This document shows positions 1 to 9,383 of a DNA stretch of 64,000 bases, piece by piece. This stretch comes from Hymenobacter artigasi (GTDB lineage: Bacteria; Bacteroidota; Bacteroidia; Cytophagales; Hymenobacteraceae). Position 1 is the first letter of the stretch; each line of letters begins with the position of its first letter. The position numbers and the translations under genes were made by a program. The notes beneath the pieces are model-generated. The model had not been told where the DNA came from and did no database searches. It saw only the letters and a list, made by a program, of their open reading frames with translations. The DNA lies in the NCBI RefSeq assembly GCF_012275535.1, contig NZ_JAAVTK010000001.1, positions 803,451 to 867,450 on the forward strand, in the 5' to 3' direction.

Positions 1-76
1 CGGAACGAAACCGACGGCTAAATCCGGCCTCAATAGCCCAAACAAAACGGTCCTGACGATTGCAAAAAGCACCGCC

Positions 77-99
77 AGAACCGTTGAGCAGCCGGTTCT
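77..99 (-). terminator. Weak stem-loop after the leftward envelope operon
   Basis: A 7-bp stem (AGAACCG with CGGTTCT, 9-nt loop) lies just past the stop of the MG2/plug-like gene. On the minus strand a short T-run (GCTTTTTGC) follows some bases later. It could end the four-gene operon, but the T-run is not adjacent, so the call is weak. Confidence 0.35.
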
Positions 100-105
100 G
101 AAAAG

Positions 106-2541
106 CTACAGCGCCGGCTTCACTTCCAGCACCAGGCGCTGGCTGCCCGCCTGCCCATCGGCCGCCAGGCCCTGCACCACCACCAGGTAGCGGCCGGCCT
201 GGTCGCCGGTGAAGAAGTTTAGCGTTTGGGCCTGGGTGCCGGTCGTGGTGATGTTCGGGTTCCAGTAGAGCAGGTTGCGCAGGTCGGGCAGGCGGCTTTG
301 GGCGGCGGCGGGCGTGTCGTAGCGCGGGGCGTAGAACTCGCGCTGGCGCTGCACGCCTTCGTAGCGCTCCACCAGCACCCGCGGGTCGAGCTGAAAGCCT
401 TCCAGGTCGCCCTTGTACGTGCTGAAGCTCACTATGCCGTTGTACACGGCCAGGCCCTGAAAGTACCGGCTGTCAATCACTTCCAACTTTCGAATCTTAA
501 TGGCTGGCATGGCCATTATCTTGTTGATGTTGAACACCGGCACCCCATCGAGCAGCACCATGGGATTCTCGGCGAGTAGGGTTTGGTTCACCTTATCCAC
601 CACCAGAAAGTGGAAGCCGTCCTTCCGAATCCGGACCACTACGCCGGGCACGTACTCGCGCAGCACTTCTTCCAGCACTTTGAAGCGGGTGTACTTATCC
701 AGCAGGTAGGTTTCGTCGGGCTTGCCATAAAATGCCAGGCTATCAGTGCGTTCGCGGGCGTACAGATTACGGTACTTGCCGAAGTAAAGGTTTTGCACCT
801 GCGCTTGCAGGTGCCGCTTCTCATAGTCGCTCTGAAAGCGGGGCGTGAGACCGTACGCCCGGCCCGGCCCGCTGCGGTAGCGCGTCGAAAAAGGCTCCAG
901 CACCTGAATCTGGCAGGTGCTGTCCTGCTGCGGGTCGGTTTGCACCATCAGGTCCTGCGGCCCGTCGAAGTGGTGCATCTCGAACTGCACCAGGCCGTCC
1001 TCGTCGCTCACGGCATTGGTCAGGCGAATGATGCGGCTCGGCGACGAGAGGTAGGTCATCACGCCCGGGCGCGGCGTGGCAGTGCCCGCCCGCGTAAGCC
1101 GGGCCTGCACCACGGGGCCATTGGGCTCGGGCAGGAACCTGGGGGCGGGCAGCGACGGGGCCAGCACATCTTCCCACCGAAACCGGCTCCAGCCCTGGGT
1201 CAGCAGCAGGTTATCCGTGGCTTCGGGGTCGTTGGTCGTGAAATAATAGTCGGGGTTTTCCACGTTGCCCTTCAACTCGGAGGTCAGGCCCAGGTACTGG
1301 TCAATGGTGTGGGAGGGCGTGGCCGCGAGCGAGTCGAGCCGGTACACGGCCATGGAGAGGCTGGCGCTGGCCGTGGGCGCGGCGGTCACTGCGAGTTGCA
1401 GCTGCACTTTTTCGCGCGGGCCGTACCGGGGTTTGTCGGCCTGGGCCGTGAGGGCCAGTCCTTGCGCGGGGCGCTGGAAATACAGCCGTTCGGCCACGGG
1501 CTGCTGCGCTTCGTTGAACACGGTGAGGTGCGACACGCCCCCGAGCAGCTGGTCGGGGCGGAAGACGAAGACGGCGTGGCCGTTCACCAGCTGCAAGCGG
1601 GTGGCCAGGGCGGTGTGCTGCCGGGAGTGGGCCAGCAGAAACAGGTTTTCCGGCGGCCGCTGCGTAGCGTCAACAGTCAGGGTGAGCAGGTTCTGCTCGC
1701 CCCGCTCCAGGTGCATTACGTAGCCTTCGGCATAGGCACGGGGCAGGGGCCGGCTGATGGTATGGCCCGGCCCCAGCGTGAGCTGCGCCGTGTAGGTTTC
1801 CTGGGCCGAGGCCGGGGTGAACAGGAAGCTGCCCATGCCCAGCCGCGAGGTGCTGAAGGTGGCTACCACGGCCCCTTGCGGGTTCAGCACTTTGCCGGTA
1901 GCGGCCACGCCGTGCCCGTGCTGGTCGGTTACTTTCACGGCCACTTTGCTGCGCAGGCCCTGCACGAGGTTGCCGCCTTCCGGAAAAAACTGCGCCTCGT
2001 AGGCCACCGAGTCTTTGGCCGGGCGGGCCGCCCCCGACGCCACAAAGGTGTTGAGCACCGTTACCGAGCTGTGGAAATAGGTCTCAGGAGGAAAGTTTTT
2101 CATCCAGCGCGTATAGGCCCGCACCGTGTAGCTGCCCGAGGCCACCGAGGCCGGCACCACGAACGAGCCCTGCCCAACCGCGTTTTTCAGCGCGATTTTC
2201 CCCTGCAGCACGGGGTGATTCTTCGCATCGAGTACTTCCACGTAGGCCACGCTGCTCAGCGTGAGCGGGCGGGCATAGGTGCCGTCAATGGCATACACCT
2301 TAAACCACATGGTTTCGCCGCTGAGGTACACGGGCCGGTCTAGGTGCAAGTACAGCTTTTCCTGCACCCGGGCTTTCTCGTAGCGCGCCAGCTGGCGCGG
2401 TAGGCTAGCCAGCGTATCGGCCTGGCCCCGGGCCGGGCCAAAGGCAACCAGCCAGAGCAGCAGCAGCAACGCCCCATGCCGGGCCCCAGGGCGGGATAAT
2501 TTCAATGGATGGTTCATTGCCTTTGTAAACAGGAGTTTCAT
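106..2541 (-). CDS. MG2-domain and plug-like exported protein (811 aa)
   Basis: Last gene of a leftward operon, 11 bp after the DUF4249 gene. A hydrophobic signal segment occupies about residues 20-40. Around residues 58-160 the pattern EKLYLHLDRPVYLSGET and following resembles the macroglobulin MG2 fold of Bacteroidota envelope proteins. Around 655-712 there is a stretch like a TonB-receptor plug (MVLLDGVPVF, then IRKLEVID and NGIVSF), but no beta-barrel follows. Such proteins are usually annotated as hypothetical or TonB-receptor-like. It probably sits in the periplasm or outer membrane and works with the neighbouring receptor; substrate unknown. A second ATG at 2517 would also give a plausible signal peptide. 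Confidence 0.8.
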   Translation of the reverse strand: MKLLFTKAMNHPLKLSRPGARHGALLLLLWLVAFGPARGQADTLASLPRQLARYEKARVQEKLYLHLDRPVYLSGETMWFKVYAIDGTYARPLTLSSVAYVEVLDAKNHPVLQGKIALKNAVGQGSFVVPASVASGSYTVRAYTRWMKNFPPETYFHSSVTVLNTFVASGAARPAKDSVAYEAQFFPEGGNLVQGLRSKVAVKVTDQHGHGVAATGKVLNPQGAVVATFSTSRLGMGSFLFTPASAQETYTAQLTLGPGHTISRPLPRAYAEGYVMHLERGEQNLLTLTVDATQRPPENLFLLAHSRQHTALATRLQLVNGHAVFVFRPDQLLGGVSHLTVFNEAQQPVAERLYFQRPAQGLALTAQADKPRYGPREKVQLQLAVTAAPTASASLSMAVYRLDSLAATPSHTIDQYLGLTSELKGNVENPDYYFTTNDPEATDNLLLTQGWSRFRWEDVLAPSLPAPRFLPEPNGPVVQARLTRAGTATPRPGVMTYLSSPSRIIRLTNAVSDEDGLVQFEMHHFDGPQDLMVQTDPQQDSTCQIQVLEPFSTRYRSGPGRAYGLTPRFQSDYEKRHLQAQVQNLYFGKYRNLYARERTDSLAFYGKPDETYLLDKYTRFKVLEEVLREYVPGVVVRIRKDGFHFLVVDKVNQTLLAENPMVLLDGVPVFNINKIMAMPAIKIRKLEVIDSRYFQGLAVYNGIVSFSTYKGDLEGFQLDPRVLVERYEGVQRQREFYAPRYDTPAAAQSRLPDLRNLLYWNPNITTTGTQAQTLNFFTGDQAGRYLVVVQGLAADGQAGSQRLVLEVKPAL

Positions 2542-2552
2542 AAACCAAAGCC

Positions 2553-3680
2553 TTACCAGAACGCCGGGCGGGTAGCCGAGCCCCGCCGCCGGCAGTCGAC
2601 GCAGTCCGGGGTTGCGACGGTAATGCCAGCCAGCACTATGTTTATGGGCAGCAGAAAACCCTGCCTAATCAGTGGACTTATGCCATCCTTGGCAGTATCG
2701 GGCGGCACACAGCTCTTGTAGCCGTCAACGTAAGGCCAGCCGGCGGGCAGCTGGGAGTGCGTGATGAAAATGCGGCGCTCCGCGAGCGAATGGGCCCCCA
2801 CAAAGCCGAAGGCGAGCTCGGCCTCATTGCTCAGGCAATGCACGTTGCCGGTGAGCTGGCTGGGCTGCGGGTCGAAGAGGGTGCCCAGGCTCTCGGTGTT
2901 CTTGCGCAGCTGCTCCCAATAGCTGTACTCGTCCTTGGTGAGGGCGTGCTGCTGCACCAGAATGCTATAGCGGGTAAAGAGCCGGTCGGAAGTCCGGTCG
3001 AGGCGGCGCAAGGGGAAGTCGGTCACCACGTCCTGGCTGAGCATGGTCGTCTTAGCCAGTTGGATGGCCGGGGCCCGCTCATTGCCCCAGCACCGGGTGG
3101 GGTAGGGCACCCGGATGGGGCGGATGGCGTTGTTAAAGTACTCAACCGACGGGTTAAAAGGCGGCGTGATTTCCCAGGTTTCCTCGTATTCCCAGCGGTA
3201 GTATTGGGTGGCCTTGGTGTCGTCGTGCGTGCTGAGGTAAATGGCCAGGCCGTTGTTTTCGGGCCGCCAGTCCAGGGCATCGAGGGGCTGAGTGGTTTTA
3301 ACGGGCACAAAATCAGACGCATAAAGCAGGCCGTTGTCGGTGGCAATATGCAGGCGGTAGGTGCGGGCCGGGTTGAGGGTGAGATAGGCCGAGGTGTACG
3401 TCCCGGTCGGGCTTTCGGTGAGGGGAAAGCGGGTCCCGCTGGCGTCCTCCATGTAAACCTTGGCGCGGGTTTCGGTGGGCACCTTGAGCTGCGTAGCCAC
3501 GGCGAAGGTGCGCGAGAGGCGAATGGTCGTCACCCCCTGGGCATTCAAAAAGCCGTCCACCACCAAAAAGCTCCGCTTGGCCGCCGGTATATCAGGCGAA
3601 TACGGGTCGACGCAGGCGGGTAGTAGCAGGGCCAACAGCCAAAGCAGCAATCGGCGAACCAATGGAAAGTCAGAACGCAT
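2553..3680 (-). CDS. DUF4249 domain lipoprotein
   Basis: A 375-residue protein with a short N-terminal hydrophobic stretch ending in the lipobox LLPAC (Cys23), so predicted to be lipidated. The following region (SFLVVDGFLNAQGVTTIRLS and a VYMEDASGT segment) is typical of the Bacteroidota DUF4249 family, whose members commonly lie beside TonB-dependent receptors. It is 6 bp downstream of the receptor gene and 11 bp upstream of the MG2/plug-like gene, so all are almost certainly co-transcribed. By context it is a surface or periplasmic accessory of the receptor; the actual ligand is unknown. Confidence 0.85.
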   Translation of the reverse strand: MRSDFPLVRRLLLWLLALLLPACVDPYSPDIPAAKRSFLVVDGFLNAQGVTTIRLSRTFAVATQLKVPTETRAKVYMEDASGTRFPLTESPTGTYTSAYLTLNPARTYRLHIATDNGLLYASDFVPVKTTQPLDALDWRPENNGLAIYLSTHDDTKATQYYRWEYEETWEITPPFNPSVEYFNNAIRPIRVPYPTRCWGNERAPAIQLAKTTMLSQDVVTDFPLRRLDRTSDRLFTRYSILVQQHALTKDEYSYWEQLRKNTESLGTLFDPQPSQLTGNVHCLSNEAELAFGFVGAHSLAERRIFITHSQLPAGWPYVDGYKSCVPPDTAKDGISPLIRQGFLLPINIVLAGITVATPDCVDCRRRGSATRPAFW

Positions 3681-3686
3681 GGCGGG

Positions 3687-6464
3687 CTAGAATTTGAAGT
3701 TGTAGGTAACTGTCGGAATAGGCTGGCCGAAGATGGACAGCTGATACCCCTTAATCTGCCCGTTCACTGCCTTGAAGTAGATGGAGTACGGGTTGCGCCG
3801 GCCGGTGAGGTTGTACACGCCCACCGTCCAGGAGCTGTGGGCCAGCTTTTTCACCTTGTGGCTGCCCTCAATGTTGAGGGCCAGGTCCACGCGGTAGTAG
3901 TCGGGCACGCGGTAGGCGTTGCGGTCCGAGTAGTACACGCGCAGCGAATTGCCCGCGTAGTACTCGGCCAGGGGCAGCGTGATGGGCCGGCCCGTGCTGT
4001 AGGTGAAGTTGAGCGAAGTGCTGATGCGCCGGCTGAAGCGGTAGTTGCCCACCATCGTAAAGTCGTGGGGCTTGTCGAAGTTACTGGGGTAGTACGCGCC
4101 GCCATTGATGATGTCGGCTGGCGTGCCCGCGTTGGCCCGCACCAGCGAGCGGGAGTACGTGTAGCTCACCCAGCCATTAACCTTGCCGGTCAGCTTCTTC
4201 ACAAACACTTCCACGCCATAGGCTTTGCCCTGCGCATTGATGATGTCCGTCTCGATGTGCGGGTTGAGCACCAGCGTGGCCCCGCTCTTGTAGTCCACAA
4301 AATCGCGCAGCGACTTGTAGTACGTCTCAACCGACGCCTCAATGGTATTCGACTTAAAATTGCGGTAGTACCCCACCGAAACCTGGTCGCCAATCTGGGG
4401 GCGCACGTTGCCGTCGCTCAGCTTCCAGATGTCGGTGGGCGACACGGAGGCCGTGTTCGTGAGCTGATGGATGTACTGGCGGGTACGGGTGTAGCTCGCC
4501 TTCACCGACGACCGGTCGTTGAGCGTGTACCGCGCCGAGAGGCGGTATTCCGGCCCGTGGTACGTGGCCACGATTTTGCCCGAGGCATAGTGTAGGGTAT
4601 CAATCAGGGTGCTTTCGGTGCGCGTCTCGCCGGGGGCATATTGGTACACATCGCGCGGCCCCAGGGCCTGGTACAGCGAATAGCGCAGCCCCACGCTCAG
4701 CGAAAACCGCGTGGTAATATCGAACCGGTCAGAAGCGTAGAGGGCGCTTTCCAGGCCCTGCTCGCGGGGCAGCACGTTGGGCTTGACCAGCGACTTGTCG
4801 CCCACCGGTGTGAAGCTGCCCGGCGCAATGCGGTAAAGCTGCGAGCTCACCCCAAAGTCCACCGTATGGCGGGAGTTGGGAAAGAAGCTGAAATCGGCCC
4901 GCAGTGCCGGCTGGTCAATGCTGTACTTCAGCTCGTAGGCATTCACCTTGTTGCCGGTGCTGCTGATGTTGTAGTCGTAGTGGCTGTACGCGCCGGTGAG
5001 CACCCCGTAAAACTTGTTGGTGAAGGTGTGCCGCCACTTCAGACTGGCCGTCTGGTTGAGGTAGCGGTAGGTGGTGTCGCTGGCCAGCCGGAACCGGTCG
5101 GAGCTCATGTAGGCCGTGGCATACAGCGAATTCTTGTCGTTGAACTCGTGGCTGACGTAGGCCGTGAGGTCGTAGAACGCGGCCGAGCTATTTGCGAAGT
5201 TCTTGTCGTTCAGCTGTTTCAAAATCCAGTCGGAGTAGCTGGCGCGGCCGCTCACGATGAAGGCGCTTTTGTCCTTCACCAGCGGCCCTTCCAGCGTGAG
5301 GCGACTGGTGAGCGGCCCGATGCCGCCCGAGCCGGCAAACTTCTTCTTATTGCCCTCGCGGGTAGTAATGTCCAGCACCGACGACAGCCGCCCGCCATAC
5401 TTGGCCGGAATGGCACTCTTGTACAACTCCACCGATTGCAGAATGTCGGGGTTGAAAGCCGAGAAGAAGCCGAACAGGTGCGACGGGTTATACAGCGTCG
5501 CATCGTTGAACAGAATCAGGTTTTGGTCGGTAGCCCCGCCGCGCACGTTGAGGCCCGTGCTGCCCTCGCCCACCGATTTCACGCCCGGCAGCGTGAGCAC
5601 TACCCGCAGCAAATCGGTTTCGCCGAAGGCCGTGGGCACCTGCTTCATGGTCTTGATGTCAATCTTCTCCAGGCCCATCTGCATGCCCGAAACGTTCTTG
5701 TCCTTTTCGGCCTCAATCACCACTTCCTTCAGGGTCACAATGTCTTCCTCCACCTCAATCTCCAGCTTGCCGTTGCCGCGCAGCACCACCTTGCGCAGGG
5801 TGTTCTTGATGCCCACGCCCCGTACTTTCAGGTCGTAGCGGCCCAGGGGCAGCGTGAGGGAGTAATAGCCAAACTGGTCGGTGCTGGCCCCGATGTTGGG
5901 CACTTCGGAGTAGATGGACGCCCCAATCACCGGCTCGCCCGATTTCAGGTCGCGGATGTGGCCGGCCAGCGTGGCCCGCCCCGCGCCGCCGCTGCCAATC
6001 TCATACACCTTGTACTCGGCGGCGCTCACGTAGCGCGAGCGGCCGGTGGGCGTGGCTGGCAGGTCGTTATTGTCGGCCCGGGCCGGGGCCGCGTCCTCCG
6101 CTTCCACCGGCTGCGGGCTGAAAAAGTCGGCCGTCATCAGCGGCTCAATGGCCCGGCCCTGGTACACAAATACCCGGCCTTCATCGTCGGTGGTAAAGCG
6201 AAAAGTCGTGTTTTGCAGCGCCTGCTCCAGCACCGTGGCCACGGGCTGGTTTTGGGCCTGCACCGTCACAAAAAGGCTGTCGACGGCCGCCGGGTCGAAG
6301 TAGAACCGCAGGCCCGTCTGAACCTCCATCTGGTCCACAAACTGCCCGAACGGCGCGTGGCTGAACGTGCCGCTCACCAGTTTGGGCGGTTGCTGCTGCC
6401 CGTAGCCGGGCAGCGCCAGCAGGCCGAAAAACACCAGCAGCAGTACAGTACAAGCTTGCTTCAT
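3687..6464 (-). CDS. TonB-dependent receptor with STN and carboxypeptidase-like N-domains
   Basis: A 925-residue outer-membrane receptor. The order is: signal peptide (1-22), an STN-like domain (about 28-105), a carboxypeptidase-regulatory-like beta-sandwich (about 165-250, beginning LAGHIRDLKSGEPVIGAS), a plug (about 270-375, with NVRGGATDQNLILFND and PAKYGGRLSSVLDI), and a long beta-barrel to the C-terminus. An STN domain in Bacteroidota receptors often signals to an anti-sigma/sigma pair, but none is encoded here. It is the second gene of a leftward operon with a secreted unknown, DUF4249 and the MG2/plug-like protein. Substrate cannot be told from sequence. Confidence 0.93.
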   Translation of the reverse strand: MKQACTVLLLVFFGLLALPGYGQQQPPKLVSGTFSHAPFGQFVDQMEVQTGLRFYFDPAAVDSLFVTVQAQNQPVATVLEQALQNTTFRFTTDDEGRVFVYQGRAIEPLMTADFFSPQPVEAEDAAPARADNNDLPATPTGRSRYVSAAEYKVYEIGSGGAGRATLAGHIRDLKSGEPVIGASIYSEVPNIGASTDQFGYYSLTLPLGRYDLKVRGVGIKNTLRKVVLRGNGKLEIEVEEDIVTLKEVVIEAEKDKNVSGMQMGLEKIDIKTMKQVPTAFGETDLLRVVLTLPGVKSVGEGSTGLNVRGGATDQNLILFNDATLYNPSHLFGFFSAFNPDILQSVELYKSAIPAKYGGRLSSVLDITTREGNKKKFAGSGGIGPLTSRLTLEGPLVKDKSAFIVSGRASYSDWILKQLNDKNFANSSAAFYDLTAYVSHEFNDKNSLYATAYMSSDRFRLASDTTYRYLNQTASLKWRHTFTNKFYGVLTGAYSHYDYNISSTGNKVNAYELKYSIDQPALRADFSFFPNSRHTVDFGVSSQLYRIAPGSFTPVGDKSLVKPNVLPREQGLESALYASDRFDITTRFSLSVGLRYSLYQALGPRDVYQYAPGETRTESTLIDTLHYASGKIVATYHGPEYRLSARYTLNDRSSVKASYTRTRQYIHQLTNTASVSPTDIWKLSDGNVRPQIGDQVSVGYYRNFKSNTIEASVETYYKSLRDFVDYKSGATLVLNPHIETDIINAQGKAYGVEVFVKKLTGKVNGWVSYTYSRSLVRANAGTPADIINGGAYYPSNFDKPHDFTMVGNYRFSRRISTSLNFTYSTGRPITLPLAEYYAGNSLRVYYSDRNAYRVPDYYRVDLALNIEGSHKVKKLAHSSWTVGVYNLTGRRNPYSIYFKAVNGQIKGYQLSIFGQPIPTVTYNFKF

Positions 6465-6524
6465 CGAAAAGGAATAAAGAACCAGAGAATACTATCGGGT
6501 AAAGGCTGCGCCTTGGCCAGCGCG

Positions 6525-7283
6525 CTACTGCGGCGGCAGCAGGCTCACGTAGTAGCGCGCCAGCTCCCCCACGGAAGCGTCGTAATCACTTTTGCCGAAG
6601 CGCAGGTTTTTTGTTTTAATGTATTGCTGCACCTCCTTCCTGTGGTCGGCAAACGAGCGCAGAATAGCACCTTTACCATTGATAGGGGAGTAAACGCCCT
6701 CCTTTTTCAGGTAAAATTTATCGACTGCGGTAAATTCCACGTTGAGGAAGCCCTGCGCAGGTACTTCCTGCAGCTTCTTCGCGCGTTTGGCCAGCAGCTG
6801 CAAGTGGCTGTCGTCCACCAGCATTTCGTAGTAGCCTGGGCTAATCACCCGGCCCTTGCTGCTATCTGCCTCCAGTCGGATAAACCGATGATTGTCAAGG
6901 GTGAAATAGCGCACCTGCTCGTTGAGAAACCGTAGGTTCAGCGGGCTGGTTGGCTGTTGTATTATCACCTGGTCAAGCACCACGTCGTAAGCCAGCCGCA
7001 GGTCGGGGAAAAAATGGTCGTTGTAGTACACGCTCCCGGGCATCTTCTCCGGCGTGGCAAAAAACTGGTGGCCGGTGCGCGCGTGGTAGCGCAGGGAATA
7101 GTCCACGTATTCCGGCCCGTTGTAGAGCTGGGGCGAGCCCACGAAGGACCTGTTATACCGGGCCTTGGCAGCCTCCACGGCCGCTGCCAGCGGTTCGGGG
7201 GCCGGGCGCTGCTGGCCGAGGGCCGGAGCACCACGCCCCAACAGGCCCAGAAGGCCCAGTAGTGACATGTAGCGTGTTCTCAT
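6525..7283 (-). CDS. Secreted protein of unknown function (252 aa)
   Basis: First gene of the leftward receptor operon, 60 bp before the receptor. The frame is open further upstream, but the ATG at 7283 is chosen because it starts directly with a signal peptide (MRTRYMSLLGLLGLLG followed by GAPALGQQ). The mature part has no family I recognise. It is mixed alpha/beta in character, rich in aromatic residues (PEYVDYSLRYHARTGHQFF; LNEQVRYFTLDNHRFIRLE) and ends with a basic region. By position it probably supports the adjacent receptor. Confidence 0.75.
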   Translation of the reverse strand: MRTRYMSLLGLLGLLGRGAPALGQQRPAPEPLAAAVEAAKARYNRSFVGSPQLYNGPEYVDYSLRYHARTGHQFFATPEKMPGSVYYNDHFFPDLRLAYDVVLDQVIIQQPTSPLNLRFLNEQVRYFTLDNHRFIRLEADSSKGRVISPGYYEMLVDDSHLQLLAKRAKKLQEVPAQGFLNVEFTAVDKFYLKKEGVYSPINGKGAILRSFADHRKEVQQYIKTKNLRFGKSDYDASVGELARYYVSLLPPQ

Positions 7284-7835
7284 GGTCTCAGAAAGGATGA
7301 TGCTCCGGCCCGCGCCGTCATACAGGCACCCGGGGCACGAAGGCAAGGCGGCGGAAAGGCATAGCATGCCCCGGCTCCGCTCGCGGTGGCGGCGGGAGGA
7401 GTGAGGCGGGTGCGCAACGGCGCAAAAGAAGCAGTGGAGGGAAGGCAACCGGCTGAAATGCTCGTCGGGGTAGCGACTACGGCATCAACCTAAGCACCGA
7501 AGATAATGAACGGCCGGTGAGGGAGCATGGAAAAGTCCCCGAATGCGCATGCGTTGAGTCATTGTTTTTTGACTGGCAGCACTTTAACTGTTAGATGCCC
7601 GGTTTATTCGATAGCGTTTTGCTTGAATCAGAACGAATTAGAAACAGCAGAATTGCCGGCGACCCGGCTTGGTACCAGCAACGGCAAAATGAGCATCAGA
7701 ATTTTTAATCTTGTTTTAGTCTCGTTCTGCAAAGCATCAGAAGAGGAGCTGCCAACTCCTTAGCTTGCCGACGGGCGTGGAATGCCCCAGCCGCAATTGC
7801 CGCCCGCCAGCTCCCCATTTCCGTACACTCTCCCC
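7284..7835. other. 552-bp gap with no supported gene
   Basis: This lies between the divergent secreted-unknown and exonuclease genes. The part near 7560-7740 is AT-richer than its surroundings and may carry promoters for either side, but I see no good TAnnTTTG box at a proper distance from a TTG. A 78-codon open frame at 7527-7763 has no family resemblance and no coding character, so it is not called. Confidence 0.5.
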
Positions 7836-8471
7836 ATGCGCTACGTTTCCCTCGACCTCGAAACTTCCGGCTCGAACCCCGCCCGCCACCAGATTCTGGA
7901 ACTGGCCGCCGTGGTGGAAGATTCCCGTCACCCGCTGCCTCTGCATGAGCTGCCCGCCTTCCGCCGGGTGGTGCGCCACCCCGAGTACGCGGGCACGGCC
8001 GGTGCCATTGCCCTCAACGCCCGCCTGTTTGAAGAGCTGGCCCGCAAAGAGCCCAATCCCGAGCTGTGCACGCCCGCCGAGCTGCTGCCCCAGCTGCGCG
8101 ATTTCCTGCTGCTCCATCACTTCCGGCCCGATAAGCACGACTGTGTTTCGGTAACCATGGCCGGCAAAAATATCGGCGTGTTCGACCTGGGTTTCCTCAA
8201 AGAGCTGCCCGGCTGGGGCACTCTCGTGCGCGCCGAGCCCGCCATGCTCGACCCGGCCGCCTTCTACCTCAACTGGCGCAAAGACTCGCGCCTGCCCAGC
8301 ATGAGCATCTGTAAGGCCCGCGCCGGCCTGGAGCGCGAAGTGGCCCACGAAGCCCTCGCCGATGCCCTGGATGTAGTGCGCCTGCTCCGGCCCTTCTACG
8401 AGCTACCGGTGTACAAACAGGTGCAGCCCGCCGAAGAAGCCGAGGTGCCCGAAGCACCCCGGGAAGACTAA
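7836..8471 (+). CDS. DEDDh 3'-5' exonuclease-type protein
   Basis: A 211-residue protein starting MRYVSLDLET; the ATG at 7836 is preferred over an upstream in-frame start because the fold begins there. The catalytic residues of the DnaQ/RNase T superfamily can be placed: Asp7 and Glu9 (ExoI, DLET), Asp117 (ExoII, GVFDLGFL), and His171 with Asp176 (ExoIII, HEALAD). This predicts a metal-dependent exonuclease on short RNA or DNA, resembling oligoribonuclease in size, but the exact substrate is open. Its TAA overlaps the stop of the convergent LytTR gene by 4 bp (CTAA). Confidence 0.82.
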   Translation: MRYVSLDLETSGSNPARHQILELAAVVEDSRHPLPLHELPAFRRVVRHPEYAGTAGAIALNARLFEELARKEPNPELCTPAELLPQLRDFLLLHHFRPDKHDCVSVTMAGKNIGVFDLGFLKELPGWGTLVRAEPAMLDPAAFYLNWRKDSRLPSMSICKARAGLEREVAHEALADALDVVRLLRPFYELPVYKQVQPAEEAEVPEAPRED

Positions 8472-9175
8472 ATGCGCTGCAAACCCTTGAAGAAGTTCTC
8501 CTGGTACGACTTACCGATGGGCACAAAGTGACCCCCACTCAGGTTGGCCGTGTTGTCCTCAATGGATTCGATGTGTTGGGTATTGAGCAGATAGCTGCGA
8601 TGCACCCGTATGAAGTTCGGGAACGACCCCAGCCGGGTTTCCAGCGCCTTGAGCGTGGTGTACACAATGTATTTATGCTTGGGCGTCACGATGTTGACGT
8701 AGTCAGACAGAGCTTCCACATACAGCACTTCATCGAAATTGATGCGGACCATACGGCTATTCACCTTCACAAAAAGGTCGGCGCTGGTGGGGGTGTCGGC
8801 TACGGGTGTGGCGGCGGGTGTCCGGCGCGAGGCCACCCGCTGCACGGCCTGCGTGAAACGGGCAAAGTCGAACGGCTTCACCAGGTAATCAGTCACGCGC
8901 AGCTCGAAGGCATCGACGGCGAAATCCTGCCGGGCAGTGGTGATGATGACTTCGGGTGGGTCAGTGAGCACGCGCAGCAGCTCCAGGCCGCTGAGGTGCG
9001 GCATCTCAATGTCAAGAAAAAGCACATCGACTTTATTGCCTTCGCGGAAAAAGGTGAGCCCGGCAATGCCGTCGTTTAGCGAAGCCACCAGCTTCAGGTT
9101 GGGCGTGAGTTCGACGTAGTGCTCCAGCGTGAGCCGGTTGATTTCGTCGTCGTCGATAATAGCGCAGGTCATCAT
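8468..9175 (-). CDS. LytTR-family response regulator
   Basis: A 235-residue two-domain regulator. The receiver has all key residues: the acidic pocket IIDDDE (residues 8-10), phospho-acceptor Asp55 (FLDIEMP), the Thr-containing ITTA strand near residue 80, and Lys100 (LVKPFD). A LytTR DNA-binding domain follows from about residue 135 (DEVLYVEALSDYVNI, then FIRVHRSYLLN). Start is at 9175 or the next codon (ATG ATG). No LytS-type histidine kinase is next to it, so it is an orphan in this window. Its 3' end overlaps the convergent exonuclease gene. Confidence 0.92.
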   Translation of the reverse strand: MMTCAIIDDDEINRLTLEHYVELTPNLKLVASLNDGIAGLTFFREGNKVDVLFLDIEMPHLSGLELLRVLTDPPEVIITTARQDFAVDAFELRVTDYLVKPFDFARFTQAVQRVASRRTPAATPVADTPTSADLFVKVNSRMVRINFDEVLYVEALSDYVNIVTPKHKYIVYTTLKALETRLGSFPNFIRVHRSYLLNTQHIESIEDNTANLSGGHFVPIGKSYQENFFKGLQRI

Positions 9176-9383
9176 AGGAGAGGAAGGGAAGCGAAAAGGG
9201 CGCAAACCGGGCAGTTGGAGATGGAACGTTTGATTCTTCGCCGATATAAAGTAACCACTCAGGGGGCAAAACGCGGCAAACACCCGGAGGTATGAAAGTA
9301 CCGGAAGAGGTACGGTTTAGTTTTGAAAAGGATAATACGCAATATATAAAGTCGCTACCGAAGTAAGTGCTTCAGCTTTTCGA

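Noticed and set aside
583..2343. Long rightward open frame of 586 codons opposite the MG2/plug-like gene
   Set aside because: It is an antisense shadow caused by high GC in third positions; it has no domain, no signal or promoter, and the leftward frame has clear family features.
4641..6935. Rightward 764-codon open frame opposite the receptor gene
   Set aside because: Composition is His/Val/Ala-rich as expected for a mirror frame; the receptor on the other strand is unambiguous.
7527..7763. A 78-codon frame in the 7.3-7.8 kb gap
   Set aside because: No family resemblance, no promoter, no conserved feature.
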